Source: Cesiribacter sp964504565
GTDB lineage: Bacteria; Bacteroidota; Bacteroidia; Cytophagales; Cyclobacteriaceae
Direction of reading: 5' to 3'
Length of the DNA stretch: 64,000 bases
Assembly (NCBI GenBank): GCA_964504565.1
Contig: CAZDEY010000001.1
Coordinates: 124,001-188,000 of the forward strand
A model generated the notes under the pieces. It did no database searches. It was not told the origin of the DNA and saw only the letters and a program-made list of their open reading frames with translations. Position numbers and translations under genes: made by a program. Positions 26,233-36,053 of this stretch are shown piece after piece. Each line of letters opens with the position of its first letter. Position 1 is the first letter of the stretch.

Positions 26233-26240
26233 CAAAATTA
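26233..26240 (-). promoter_or_regulatory. Candidate -7 box (TAATTTTG) for guaB
   Basis: On the minus strand TAATTTTG fits TAnnTTTG, 23 bp upstream of the start at 26210, similar to the spacing before prfA and the M4 protease. Confidence 0.45.
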
Positions 26241-26320
26241 GGTATAGAGGCGCCAGCTTTGCAACTGTAACCGGTTATTTATTTGCTAATTTAGCCTACA
26301 ATTTACCCTTTGAAATACAA

Positions 26321-26355
26321 AAAAATAGCCTACCCTGTATTGAGTAGGCTATTTG
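26321..26355 (-). terminator. Terminator after the M4 protease gene
   Basis: A perfect 11-bp stem AAATAGCCTAC / GTAGGCTATTT (26323-26333 with 26344-26354), flanked by A5 so that a T-run follows on the minus strand. It lies 17 bp beyond the protease stop. Confidence 0.9.
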
Positions 26356-26371
26356 AATATTAAAATTTACT

Positions 26372-29300
26372 CTAATTCAGTACTAGTTTCTTAATAGCCT
26401 GCTGCTTGCCGTTATCTAGGTATAATATATAAAGGCCTTTAGGCAGTTTGTCCAATTCTACTAGTTTGGCATCGCCAAAGCTGTTCCAGCCTTCTTTCTG
26501 AACTACTTTACCTTGGGCATCTACTACCCTTAAGTTCCACTTACCGGCCGGCAATTCTAGGTTAACTATGCTGGTAGTTGGGTTAGGGTAAGCGTTCCAG
26601 GTGGTGGGATCAAGATTATCCAGACCTAGTGCGCGGAAGTAACCTACCGTAATTTCTTTCTGATAGCTGATAGTACAGCCTTCGGAGTTAGTGGCAGTAA
26701 AGCTCATAGTGTACTTGCCGTCTTCAGGGTAGGTATACTTAGGGTTTAGTTCGGTTGAAGTATCACCGTTGCCAAAATCCCAGTTTACGGTTTTATAGGT
26801 ACCGTGTATATTGGCCGGGTATTCAAATTCGTACCGTACCAAGGCTGAGTCCGGCATATGCGGGATTGCGGTAAAGAAATCAACTACCACATCTTGTTGG
26901 GCAGTGCCTACCATGTTGTTACCATTGTAAGCCTTCATTTTTACTGTATAGGTACCCAGCTCAGCAAAATTATGCACAGGGTGGGTATCGGTACTAGTGG
27001 TACCATCACCAAAATCCCATTCAAACTTCATGCTGTTGCTCATGGTAGATTCATTACTGAATTGAATTTCACTTTCGCCGCAATCGTCCATTACTGTATA
27101 CCCATAGTCCTGAACCATTTCATTAGTAACTATCAATGCTATGTTGATTGTTACTTCTTGAGATTCGGGGTTATTGGTAGTAAGTACTATTGATTCAGTA
27201 TAGGTTCCAGCTTCTAAGCCGGCATTGTTTAGCTCAATAGGTAAACTTGCGCTGGCTGCAACCGGTATTTGCGCTTTCATACCCTTATAAGCTAACCACT
27301 CTTGCTGACTTCCTGAGCTAGCGTTAGCTTCAATTATATTGGTTAATACTATACCCGGTGTTTCATCCCAAGACACATCATCAAAAGGCTCGTAAAAACC
27401 GGAGAATACCGCTTTGCCACTTCCGTAGTTTATTTCAGCCAAAGTGGTATTACCCTTATAGGTTAGAATATTGGTAAGGCCAGTAGTATTGAACGTTGTA
27501 TGAATAAGAAGGCCCTTCAAGGTAATATTTCTACTAGTTCCGGCTAAGTAGGGGTGTTGAGCTTGGCTTTTAGTTATCACCTCAGAAGTTCCGAAATCAA
27601 AACTATAATCTGCAGCGGTGAGCAGGCCGTAATCATTAGTATTATAGTAGGTTCCCCAAAATACTACCGTTCCGCCCTGCTCTACCCAATCTTGAATAGC
27701 ATTTTTTACTCCTGAACTTACCATTTCGGTATCGTGAATACCTATTATAAACACTGCCGCACTTTGTAATTTATTGGTTAGTTCTCCGGCATCAACTGTG
27801 TTGGTGGAATCTAAGCTTACTTCCGGTAGTTTTTCACTAATGTAGTCATAAACCATATCCATTTGTTCTTTATAATAGTAATAATCAGTAGGACGGTAAA
27901 GCAATACATTGGAGTTGGCTTTAACCCCAACATTTAGCGTTCCGGCTCCCACGTTGTTAAGAGTAATAGTATCGTTGTAAGCTGTACCTTTAACAAGCTT
28001 GTAGGTCATGTTTGTGGTAGTTAAGCTTAACTCTCCCGGCTCCTGAACAGTTACTATTTTAGTAAATTGATCTTCCATACTATTACAAGAGGTAATCGAT
28101 AAGGTAACTGAATATTCGCCCGCTTCACTATATGTATGTCTAGGGTTTCTATCATCTGAAGTACTTCCGTCGCCAAAATCCCATTCCTGAGATACTGCAT
28201 TCTGAGAGGCATTTATAAAAGAAATGGCCTCACCAAATGCTGAGTTATTGTTCTCCACGGTAAAATCGGCTACTGGTTCGGCATCTGAACTAGGTCCTTC
28301 CCAGTTTATTTCGAAGCCTTCGCCGGTAACACTACCATCAGTAGTAAAACGCACGTAAAAAGAGCCTGATTGCGCCACCACAGTAGTTTGTCCGTTTCTG
28401 GATTCGGAATTATAAATTTGCTGGCCTGAACTAGAGGTTCCATCGTATAGCATCAGGTAATCGTATCCACTTTCTACGTACAGCTCGTTTACATATATTG
28501 TGGTAGGCACGCCGCAACCCTCATAGGTAAACGAACAGGTCTCATCGTTTGTATAATTACCGTATTCGCCGCCACTATCGTATAAGGTACCGGAGCCACC
28601 GGCCACGTATGTATCGCTACACATAATAAAGGAGTTGGTAACTATTACTTCCTGCGTAGTGGTAGAGCTACCGTACTGGTTGCTGGCAGTTAGGCTTACC
28701 TGGTAGGTTCCGGTACTCGGAAAAGTAATGTAGGGATCGCGCGCGGTGGCGTTAGAGATTGTTGCTCCCGCCGCCGACCACTGCCAGGCGGTGGGTACGT
28801 TGGTTGAAGCATCCTGAAGCTGAACCGCTACACCAGGCACTGCTCTACCGGTTACTACCATAGCCGCTTGTGGCGCCGAGGTATTCTCTACTATTGAAAT
28901 AGTGTAATCTTCAACTTCTCCACGGCTGATAGTTGAACATTCGGTCGACCAGTAGTCTGCCCCGGAGCGGAGGCGCATTCTGAGTTTCGAACCGTTTGCT
29001 ATACCGCTCGGTACTTGCAGTGTTGCGGTATGTTCGTTTAGCCAGGTATCCTTCTTCGAATAGAAAAACTCGGAGCTTTCGAAGCTACCGTTATTGTTCC
29101 AGTCTATAGCAGCGGTTAAGTATTCCCCTTCGTAATATCCTACTTCAGCACTAAATACATAGCGCCCCCCAGGATTTAGGGTTACCGCCATACTGCAGGT
29201 ATGATCGGTATAGCCTATGGTACCTTCGGTATTAAAATTGGTGCCGGCTAAGCTAAAGCCACTAATACCCATATCGCAACAGGTAGTACCGCTAAACTGT

Positions 29301-31192
29301 GGCGTGCAGGTAGCAGTTAGTGGGCCTTCGCCATCTTCTACCGTAATAAGGTTGTTGTATACAATGGTATGCTCGCTACCACAAGCTTCCGAGCCGGGGT
29401 AAGCCGTAAGGGTAACCGTATAGGTGCCGGGTTGGGTATATCGGTGAACAGGATTAACGGCAGTACTGGTTGTACCATCGCCAAAATTCCATAAATAGCT
29501 GCCCCCAAATTGACTACGGTTAGTAAACTCAAATTCAGTAGCAGTAGTACACGAGTAGGTATCGGAAACCTGAAATTCAGCTACGGTTTCCAAATTGGGG
29601 CTAGCCAAAACACCTACGGCATACCAGGCCTGAGCAGTCTGGCGGGCCTCTTCGCTACACGCTCCGTACAGATCTTCGGCAGCTTGTATGCTATACACGG
29701 CGGCATCGTGGTAGGTAGAGTACATAGTAAGGTAGGTAGAAAGATTTCGATAGGCTATAGTCACTGCCTTATCCATACCTAGACCGGTTACATTATAAGA
29801 ATTTCCTAAATCGTTAGTACCGCTGCCGCCTTCCGAAAGTAAGTAGAACCAAAAATTCTGAACGCCGCTGTTAATATGTACGCCGCCGTTATCGCCGCTG
29901 CCGGTATAGTAGTAGTCGCCGCCGTAAGTGTCAGGGTCGCCGTGCAGGTTAGGGTTACTCATGCTGCGAATACCCCCGCTGGTAATTTCTTCGCCTACAG
30001 TATAGTTATTGGCCGTATTAGGCTTAGCGTAAGCCTCTACTACCGCACCAAATATATCGCTGAACGACTCGTTTAGAGCGCCCGACTCGTAAGCATATTC
30101 TAAGTTGGCACTAAACTGAGTTACTCCATGGCCAAACTCGTGGGCTACAACATCTATAGCAGTTAGAGGCTCAAAACCATCGCCGGTATTGCCGTCGCCA
30201 AAGGTTAGTACCGAACCATTCCAGAAGGCATTAACGTACGACTGACCAAAGTGAACGTATACGCGTAGTGGTGTACCGTTTCCATCAAAACTTTCCAGCC
30301 CAAAGTTATCTTTAAAATACTTTAAGGTTTTAAGGGCTCCCCAGTGCGCATCGTACGCCGCATCATCCATATTGGCAGTTTCATCCCAATGGTTGTCAGC
30401 ATCAGTAAAATCTACCGCTGCATTCCAGCTTTCCCCTTCGTTACAGTCAAGGGTCATTAATTCACCGTACTCACCGTTACTGCGTAGTACGTACTGACCG
30501 CCCGACTGAGTGGTACTTATGGCCTGCGTACCGCTAAAGCGAGTTACTGCCGTGCCGTTTTCTTCGTTAGTATGAATTTGATCCGATTCCCTTACTATCT
30601 TACCGGTTGCCGCATCCACGTAAACCCATTTATTTACTAAAGGATTTTGGCTGCTAACATTAACTTTATAGGCCAGCTTATGCGATTGGTACTCATTAGC
30701 TGAGTTAGGCACCGGCACATATACTAGTTGAGGCTTAAGAGTTGGCTGAAAGTCAGGCTGAACAAAAAATTGCTTATTGGTTACGGTTTGCTGAGCCTTT
30801 TGAGTAGCCGCTTCTGGGCTTAAACTTATTTTACTTGCATCAGGCAACTGGCGCCATAGCTCGCCGTTGGCTAATACTGCTTTTCCGTTTTTATAATGCA
30901 CATAGTAAACTGCCCCTTCTACCGGGTAACCCTGATGGTACTGCTGCAGTACGCTACGGCTTTCGCCCTGGCTTTTGTACTGCCGGGTTTTTTCTACTAA
31001 GTTAGAAGTTTCAGGTAGGCCTAACCTATCTTTCCAGCCGCTAGCAGTTAGGCGAGCGTTGGATTCATTGGTTAATCTGGTAATCTTAGGAGCTTTTCTA
31101 AGATCTAGGTTAGCAGATTGCTTCGTTTGACCATAGGATAGGGTTGCTACAGCCAGTACTCCTAATAAGGTAGTGGTAAATTTGTGCACCAT
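26372..31192 (-). CDS. Secreted M4 (thermolysin-like) metalloprotease with PKD, GEVED, CUB and T9SS sorting domains
   Basis: 1606 residues from the preferred start, the ATG at 31190-31192, which opens a clean signal peptide (MVHKFTTTLLGVLAVATLSYGQ). An earlier in-frame Met at 31282 lies upstream of a candidate promoter and is unlikely. Order: propeptide (about 30-185), M4 catalytic domain with HEFGH (about 346-350) and the ESGALNESFSD glutamate ligand region, a PKD domain (about 540-630), a GEVED-like domain (ends about 760), a further PKD, a CUB-like domain (about 860-970), another PKD, a unique segment, two more PKDs, and a C-terminal type A sorting domain (YPNPTTSIVNLE to IKKLVLN). It should be secreted and cell-surface attached by the type IX system. 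It probably degrades external protein. Monocistronic. Confidence 0.93.
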   Translation of the reverse strand: MVHKFTTTLLGVLAVATLSYGQTKQSANLDLRKAPKITRLTNESNARLTASGWKDRLGLPETSNLVEKTRQYKSQGESRSVLQQYHQGYPVEGAVYYVHYKNGKAVLANGELWRQLPDASKISLSPEAATQKAQQTVTNKQFFVQPDFQPTLKPQLVYVPVPNSANEYQSHKLAYKVNVSSQNPLVNKWVYVDAATGKIVRESDQIHTNEENGTAVTRFSGTQAISTTQSGGQYVLRSNGEYGELMTLDCNEGESWNAAVDFTDADNHWDETANMDDAAYDAHWGALKTLKYFKDNFGLESFDGNGTPLRVYVHFGQSYVNAFWNGSVLTFGDGNTGDGFEPLTAIDVVAHEFGHGVTQFSANLEYAYESGALNESFSDIFGAVVEAYAKPNTANNYTVGEEITSGGIRSMSNPNLHGDPDTYGGDYYYTGSGDNGGVHINSGVQNFWFYLLSEGGSGTNDLGNSYNVTGLGMDKAVTIAYRNLSTYLTMYSTYHDAAVYSIQAAEDLYGACSEEARQTAQAWYAVGVLASPNLETVAEFQVSDTYSCTTATEFEFTNRSQFGGSYLWNFGDGTTSTAVNPVHRYTQPGTYTVTLTAYPGSEACGSEHTIVYNNLITVEDGEGPLTATCTPQFSGTTCCDMGISGFSLAGTNFNTEGTIGYTDHTCSMAVTLNPGGRYVFSAEVGYYEGEYLTAAIDWNNNGSFESSEFFYSKKDTWLNEHTATLQVPSGIANGSKLRMRLRSGADYWSTECSTISRGEVEDYTISIVENTSAPQAAMVVTGRAVPGVAVQLQDASTNVPTAWQWSAAGATISNATARDPYITFPSTGTYQVSLTASNQYGSSTTTQEVIVTNSFIMCSDTYVAGGSGTLYDSGGEYGNYTNDETCSFTYEGCGVPTTIYVNELYVESGYDYLMLYDGTSSSGQQIYNSESRNGQTTVVAQSGSFYVRFTTDGSVTGEGFEINWEGPSSDAEPVADFTVENNNSAFGEAISFINASQNAVSQEWDFGDGSTSDDRNPRHTYSEAGEYSVTLSITSCNSMEDQFTKIVTVQEPGELSLTTTNMTYKLVKGTAYNDTITLNNVGAGTLNVGVKANSNVLLYRPTDYYYYKEQMDMVYDYISEKLPEVSLDSTNTVDAGELTNKLQSAAVFIIGIHDTEMVSSGVKNAIQDWVEQGGTVVFWGTYYNTNDYGLLTAADYSFDFGTSEVITKSQAQHPYLAGTSRNITLKGLLIHTTFNTTGLTNILTYKGNTTLAEINYGSGKAVFSGFYEPFDDVSWDETPGIVLTNIIEANASSGSQQEWLAYKGMKAQIPVAASASLPIELNNAGLEAGTYTESIVLTTNNPESQEVTINIALIVTNEMVQDYGYTVMDDCGESEIQFSNESTMSNSMKFEWDFGDGTTSTDTHPVHNFAELGTYTVKMKAYNGNNMVGTAQQDVVVDFFTAIPHMPDSALVRYEFEYPANIHGTYKTVNWDFGNGDTSTELNPKYTYPEDGKYTMSFTATNSEGCTISYQKEITVGYFRALGLDNLDPTTWNAYPNPTTSIVNLELPAGKWNLRVVDAQGKVVQKEGWNSFGDAKLVELDKLPKGLYILYLDNGKQQAIKKLVLN

Positions 31193-31218
31193 ATAAGTGG
31201 TTAAGAGTAAATTAGCTC

Positions 31219-31226
31219 CAAATATA
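31219..31226 (-). promoter_or_regulatory. Candidate -7 box (TATATTTG) for the M4 protease
   Basis: On the minus strand TATATTTG fits TAnnTTTG and lies 27 bp before the ATG at 31192. It supports that start over the in-frame Met at 31282, which would lie upstream of the promoter. Confidence 0.5.
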
Positions 31227-31293
31227 GTAATAGCTTGAGGTAAATTTCCCCAATTTTGTACTTTTTTTCCATATTTATTCAATAATAAACTAT

Positions 31294-32061
31294 ATGCCTT
31301 TACAAATTAACTTAGAGAAAAAGCAAATACTGGTAACCGGGGCTAGCCGCGGAATTGGTCAAGCTATAGCAAAAAGCCTGGCCGCCGCCGGGGCTCGGGT
31401 AGCGGTGCATTGCAACACCAGTTTGGAAACAGCCGAAGAAATAGCTTCCGAAATTGGTAATAACAGCCAGGCATTTAAAGCAGATTTGGGTATAGGTAAG
31501 GGGCCCGTTCAGTTATGGAGCCAAGTCATAGAAGAATTTGGCCATATTGACGGCTTAGTAAATAATGCCGGTGTTGCTATTAGCAGTGATCTCTACAAAT
31601 CCGATAGTGAGTGGCTGCACGATTGGGGGCATACTATGATGGTGAACCTAAATTCGGTTGGATTATTATGCAAAAAAGCGGTAGAGCACATGGTAACCAA
31701 TGCTAACGGTGGGCGTATAGTAAACATTAGCAGCCGGGCTGCTTTTAGGGGCGACACAGCGGACTACTTAGCCTACGCCGCCAGTAAGGGCGGGGTAGTG
31801 GCACTTACCCGCAGTCTGGCCCGGGCATTTGGCAAGCAAAATATTAAAGCGTTTACGGTAGCCCCGGGCTTTACTCAAACCGAAATGGCTCAGGAATTTA
31901 TAGACCAGTACGGCAAAGACTACGCTATGCAGGATATTGCGCTGCCCACCCTAACCCAACCGCAGGATATTGCCCCAACTGTAGCGTTTTTACTAAGCGG
32001 CCTAGCCGACCATGCCACCGGCAGTACTATTGATATTAATGCCGGAAGTTACGTTCACTAA
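31294..32061 (+). CDS. SDR family oxidoreductase (FabG-like)
   Basis: 255 residues, classical short-chain dehydrogenase/reductase. NAD(P) motif TGASRGIGQA (about 15-24); NNAG (about 90-93); catalytic ISS Ser and YAASK (Tyr161, Lys165); PGFTQTEMAQ. Length and motifs are close to 3-oxoacyl-ACP reductases and to many sugar/alcohol dehydrogenases, and the substrate is not decidable from sequence. Divergent from the M4 protease, with a 101-bp gap between starts. Followed by an exported protein gene 67 bp on. Confidence 0.88.
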   Translation: MPLQINLEKKQILVTGASRGIGQAIAKSLAAAGARVAVHCNTSLETAEEIASEIGNNSQAFKADLGIGKGPVQLWSQVIEEFGHIDGLVNNAGVAISSDLYKSDSEWLHDWGHTMMVNLNSVGLLCKKAVEHMVTNANGGRIVNISSRAAFRGDTADYLAYAASKGGVVALTRSLARAFGKQNIKAFTVAPGFTQTEMAQEFIDQYGKDYAMQDIALPTLTQPQDIAPTVAFLLSGLADHATGSTIDINAGSYVH

Positions 32062-32128
32062 TTTATGGTTTAAATTTTGCTTACCTTTTAACATTAAATT
32101 CTAGCTCAATACGCAAACTACCTACCTT

Positions 32129-32701
32129 GTGAAGCATTTAGCTACAATATTTTTCATTCTTTGGATGGGGCCTTCTATTCAAGCCCAAACCGAGAACCCG
32201 GAACCAAATAAAAGTCCGTATCTGGTTGAATCTGGCAGGGTTATGTATAAGGTAGAAACTATCCGGGGCGAAGGCACCAAAGAATTAATCTTTGATAACT
32301 GGGGCTATAACCAACGCGAACTTACTTATATAAAAGCCAATGATACTACCGATTACGGTCGCGATCAGCATACGTTACGCATAGTAACCTCGGACCGAAA
32401 CTGGTCTATTAATTTAAAGAGCAAGGCGGGTTTAAAACTAGAACTAAAACAACTGGAACGTAGTCCCCTGGCTAATGCTCGTTTTCAGATTAGCGGCGAA
32501 CCAATACTTGGTTATAAAAGTATGAAGGTTAAACGCAATTTTACTACCGCCTGGGTGTATCAGGGAATTATTCTTAAGCTAGAAATTCACGACCCAACTT
32601 CCGGAGAATTAATACGCCGCGAGTTGGCTACCGAAATTGAAATTCCTTACGACCCGGCCGCCAATGCGTTTGAAGCCCCGAAAGGTGTTGAGTTTTACTG
32701 A
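32129..32701 (+). CDS. Exported hypothetical protein
   Basis: 190 residues starting at GTG (32129). A signal peptide (MKHLATIFFILWMGPSIQAQ) predicts a periplasmic or outer-membrane-facing protein. The rest is beta-rich, with charged strands and no Cys; no catalytic motif recognised. DUF-like outer-membrane-sorting proteins of this size occur in Bacteroidetes, but I cannot name a family. The end overlaps the convergent gene at 32695 by 7 bp. Confidence 0.65.
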   Translation: MKHLATIFFILWMGPSIQAQTENPEPNKSPYLVESGRVMYKVETIRGEGTKELIFDNWGYNQRELTYIKANDTTDYGRDQHTLRIVTSDRNWSINLKSKAGLKLELKQLERSPLANARFQISGEPILGYKSMKVKRNFTTAWVYQGIILKLEIHDPTSGELIRRELATEIEIPYDPAANAFEAPKGVEFY

Positions 32702-34125
32702 TCTTCCTCCTCGGGCAACTCGCGGTACTCAATGGCGCCAATATCGGGCTGGGCATCCCGCTCGGCCCCGTAAAGGTCTTTAGGAATACCCAAATCCAGA
32801 CCGGCATTGCGGGCGGGCGAGGTAGTGTCCGGCATAAAGTTTAGTTCGGCGGGGGCTATAAACTGGGGAAAGTCTCTATCCAGACTGGTTAGGTTGGTGG
32901 GTGTCAGGTAGTCAGCGGTAGTGCGAATAAGGTTACGTTCAACCTGAAGGGTAATTTGCTGTCCGCCGCTACCATCCAGCGTCCATTCTTCCTCTTCAAA
33001 TAAATTGCCCCACACTATACTATTCAGCATAGTCAGGTTTAGGTTGCTTACCAAACTAAGCGGCTCGCCTGTATCAATATCCTGACCCTGAAATATATCG
33101 GAAAAAAAGGCAGTTGGCAGTTCGCGGCTTACTGAACCTCGGAAGTAGTTAGCAAAGGTGCAATGGATAAAACTATAGTTGCCCCCGGCTAGTGTGGCTA
33201 CGCCCGGCCCCAGGCAATTGGCTACCAGCGTATTGGTAGCTTCCAGCTCGGATCCAAAGGCCAGGATACCAGCCGTAAAATGGTTTATAAGCCGGCAATT
33301 TTCTAAACTTAATTCGGCCCGGGTACCTTCCTTTAAAGGTTCGCCAAGCTGAATGCCGGTAATAGCATTGCGTATTTGGCAGTATCGTAAACGATTACCC
33401 AACGAACCGGGCCTAAAGTACAAGCCGCCCCACTGGGCCGGCTGGTCAAAAGCTGGATCTAACCTAAAATTCCTGAATATTATTTGGTCGGTCAGGGCTG
33501 AATCGCCTTCAGCCAGTAGGGTTCCTTCAACTAACAAATACGCCCCGGGCTTAAAGTAAATTCTGGCTCCGGCTTCTATAGTAAGTAGGCAATTTTCCTC
33601 AACTAATACCGATTCTTCAATTACATAAGGCAAACTGGTCGACCAGGTAGTATTGCAGTCCAGCACAATGCCGCCCAGCACATTGGCATTTTGGCCGTAG
33701 CCTACTACCGGTACTTTTTGTACCAAACCCTTATTTTCGACCGTTATAAAATCAGAAGCCAAGTACGGGGCTATATCTTCGGTACGGGGCAGTATGGCTT
33801 CTACCAAAACCAGTAGACTATCTTTGCCGAATAGCTGAATTTGGCTGAAATCTTTAGCCTCCCGGCCATTAATTTTCAGGGTGTAGGGCGAGCTTGCCCC
33901 TTCCTGCAGATTTAGCCGATCAATAATTACTGCTTTGTTCTGCGGGTTATATACCCTAAAGCGTTTAGTAACACTTAGCTCGTTGGTAAAAAGTGTATCG
34001 AAAAAAACCGTATCGGTACTAAACTGTAAGCTTACCGCTTCATTTATAATAATTTCGTCCTGCGGCGTACAGGCCCAGAATCCTAAAATTGTTATACATA
34101 CTGCGGTAATGCCCCGGTAAATCAC
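32695..34125 (-). CDS. Lipoprotein with right-handed beta-helix region
   Basis: 476 residues. A signal peptide ends GFWAC (Cys about 19), so a lipoprotein. An N-terminal beta-sandwich-like domain (about 30-145, with SVTKRFRVYNPQNKAVIIDRL, resembling an Ig-like/ASH domain) is followed by a parallel beta-helix (about 160-420) of short repeated strands (RLRYCQIRNAITGIQLG, LSLENCRLINHFTAGI) and an end motif of the type seen in choice-of-anchor/pectin-lyase-like proteins (DIGAIEY). Function unknown; polysaccharide binding or cleavage is possible. Its start overlaps the prfA stop by 4 bp, so it is co-transcribed with prfA, an unusual pairing. Confidence 0.7.
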   Translation of the reverse strand: MIYRGITAVCITILGFWACTPQDEIIINEAVSLQFSTDTVFFDTLFTNELSVTKRFRVYNPQNKAVIIDRLNLQEGASSPYTLKINGREAKDFSQIQLFGKDSLLVLVEAILPRTEDIAPYLASDFITVENKGLVQKVPVVGYGQNANVLGGIVLDCNTTWSTSLPYVIEESVLVEENCLLTIEAGARIYFKPGAYLLVEGTLLAEGDSALTDQIIFRNFRLDPAFDQPAQWGGLYFRPGSLGNRLRYCQIRNAITGIQLGEPLKEGTRAELSLENCRLINHFTAGILAFGSELEATNTLVANCLGPGVATLAGGNYSFIHCTFANYFRGSVSRELPTAFFSDIFQGQDIDTGEPLSLVSNLNLTMLNSIVWGNLFEEEEWTLDGSGGQQITLQVERNLIRTTADYLTPTNLTSLDRDFPQFIAPAELNFMPDTTSPARNAGLDLGIPKDLYGAERDAQPDIGAIEYRELPEEEDQ

Positions 34126-35198
34126 GCTTCGCTGGTTCCTTCTTTAAGTCGTTCGGCGTTTTCAGCAATACGCAACTGATCAATAAAATCGCCGATGTCC
34201 CCATCCATAACGGCTGAAAGGTTGTAAACCGTATACCCAATGCGGTGGTCGGTAACCCGGCTTTGGGGGTAATTATAGGTACGAATTTTATCGGAACGGT
34301 CGCCGCTGCCTACCATGCTTTTACGCTGGGCGCTTACCTCATCATTATGCTTCTTCAGCTCCACTTCGTAAATGCGGCTTCTTAGTACTTTTAGGGCTTT
34401 CTCAAAGTTCTTGATCTGACTCTTCTCATCCTGGCAGCTAACTACAATACCGGTAGGCATGTGGGTTAGGCGTATAGCCGAATAGGTAGTGTTCACCGAC
34501 TGGCCACCCGGTCCGCTGGAACAGAAGGTATCTTTACGAACATCATTCATATCGATGTTAACCTCAACCTCTTCCATTTCAGGAAGTGCCGCCACTGAAG
34601 CCGCCGAGGTATGCACCCGACCCTGGGTTTCGGTGGCCGGTACGCGCTGTACCCGGTGTACGCCCGACTCAAACTTCATCATACCGTAGGCATCGGTACC
34701 GCTTACAGTCGTAATAATCTCTTTATAGCCGCCGCTGGTACCTTCGGTAAAATCCAATAATTCCATTTTCCAGCTCTGGCGCTCGGCAAATCGCTGGTAC
34801 ATCCGGTAGAGGTCACCGGCGAAAATTGCGGCTTCGTCGCCACCGGCCCCGGCGCGTATTTCCAGCACTACGTTTTTCTCGTCGTTGGGGTCTTTAGGTA
34901 TCAGCATTTGCTTTAGCTCTTCTTCTAAAGCTTCTTCCTGCGGATAAAGCTCATCTAGCTCGCCCTTAGCCATTTCCCGAAATTCCGGGTCTTTTTCGGT
35001 AGCCAGCACATCTTTAGCCCCTTTAATATTATCTACTACTAACAGGTACTCGTCGTACTTCTTTACAATTTTATCCAGATCCTTATACTCTTTACTAAGC
35101 TTGCCGTAGCGCTTCATATCAGCCATAGCCTCGGGCTGAATAATTAGCTGGCTTACTTCCTGAAATCGCTTGCGTATGGCGTCTAATTTATCTCGCAT
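34122..35198 (-). CDS. prfA: Peptide chain release factor 1
   Basis: 358 residues, the standard RF1 length. RF1 ends translation at UAA and UAG. Seen: the PxT stop-codon anticodon motif as PAT in HRVQRVPATETQGRVHTSA (about 185), and the peptidyl-release GGQ in SSGPGGQSVN (about 229-231). A candidate promoter lies 25 bp upstream of the start. The stop overlaps the downstream lipoprotein start by 4 bp. Very sure. Confidence 0.97.
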   Translation of the reverse strand: MRDKLDAIRKRFQEVSQLIIQPEAMADMKRYGKLSKEYKDLDKIVKKYDEYLLVVDNIKGAKDVLATEKDPEFREMAKGELDELYPQEEALEEELKQMLIPKDPNDEKNVVLEIRAGAGGDEAAIFAGDLYRMYQRFAERQSWKMELLDFTEGTSGGYKEIITTVSGTDAYGMMKFESGVHRVQRVPATETQGRVHTSAASVAALPEMEEVEVNIDMNDVRKDTFCSSGPGGQSVNTTYSAIRLTHMPTGIVVSCQDEKSQIKNFEKALKVLRSRIYEVELKKHNDEVSAQRKSMVGSGDRSDKIRTYNYPQSRVTDHRIGYTVYNLSAVMDGDIGDFIDQLRIAENAERLKEGTSEA

Positions 35199-35222
35199 AG
35201 TGGGTTGCTCCTAAAATGGTTA

Positions 35223-35230
35223 CAAATATA
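35223..35230 (-). promoter_or_regulatory. Candidate -7 box (TATATTTG) for prfA
   Basis: TATATTTG on the minus strand, 25 bp before the prfA start at 35198. Fits TAnnTTTG. Confidence 0.5.
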
Positions 35231-35420
35231 CACGGTTTATATCGAATTACGATTTACCAGCTAGTTTGTGTAGTGTACAATACGTGGTAACCACTAAATT
35301 TTTATCATATAGGCCCATAACCTTACCTGTTTAAGAAAACCGTAAACAGTAAATAGTATAAGCTCTATGAGCCAGGTACTTTTGATATACAAACAGAAAC
35401 ACACAAACAGATACAAGCAA

Positions 35421-35948
35421 ATGAAAAAGTACAATTACTTACTGGGATTGGCACTACTGCTACTTTTTACCCAGGCCAGAGTAATGGCCCAGAGCGATTA
35501 CAAGTTCCACACGGTGTTCATCTACAACTTTACCAAGTATATTCAGTGGCCCGAGGGCAGCACTGGTAGTAGCTTTGTAATTGGTGTGGTGGGTAATTCA
35601 GGAATTACGGAAGCCCTACAAGGCATGGCCGCTTCTAAAAAAGTAAACGGAAAGCCTATTGAGATTAAGGTTTTTGCTTCGGCCGCCGAAGTTGCCAATT
35701 GCCAAATGGTGTACCTTCCAGACAGCAAGAGTGGAGATCTGGAGGAACTTAGAGCCAAACTTGCCTCAAAACCTACACTAATAATTACCGAAAAAACCGG
35801 ACTGGCTAAAAAAGGCAGCGACATCAACTTTGTGATGGAAGGGGGCCGCTGGAAGTTTGAAATTAACCAGGCTGCCGCCGATATGCACAAACTAAAAATT
35901 AGCCAAGAGCTAACCAAATTCGCAGTTAAGATATATGATCAGGTTTAA
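35421..35948 (+). CDS. YfiR-like (DUF4154) periplasmic protein
   Basis: 175 residues from the ATG at 35421; an earlier in-frame Met at 35367 would put 18 polar residues before the signal peptide. Signal peptide about 1-22 (ends RVMAQ). Then SDYKFHTVFIYNFTKYIQWP, a common start of the YfiR/DUF4154 family, and later KLASKPTLIITEKTGLAKKGSDINFV and VEGGR-like (MEGGRWKFEIN). In Pseudomonas YfiR restrains a HAMP-containing cyclase in the inner membrane; here the neighbouring HAMP protein may be the partner. First of a three-gene run with the 36054 and 37985 genes. Confidence 0.8.
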   Translation: MKKYNYLLGLALLLLFTQARVMAQSDYKFHTVFIYNFTKYIQWPEGSTGSSFVIGVVGNSGITEALQGMAASKKVNGKPIEIKVFASAAEVANCQMVYLPDSKSGDLEELRAKLASKPTLIITEKTGLAKKGSDINFVMEGGRWKFEINQAAADMHKLKISQELTKFAVKIYDQV

Positions 35949-36053
35949 GCCTGGAACGTGAAGCGTAACCCTGGGCGCAGTAAGTATAGCCCAGGGTATG
36001 AATAGGTAATTGCATAAAGTAGACAGGAAGATAATTGATTAGAAGATAAGAAA

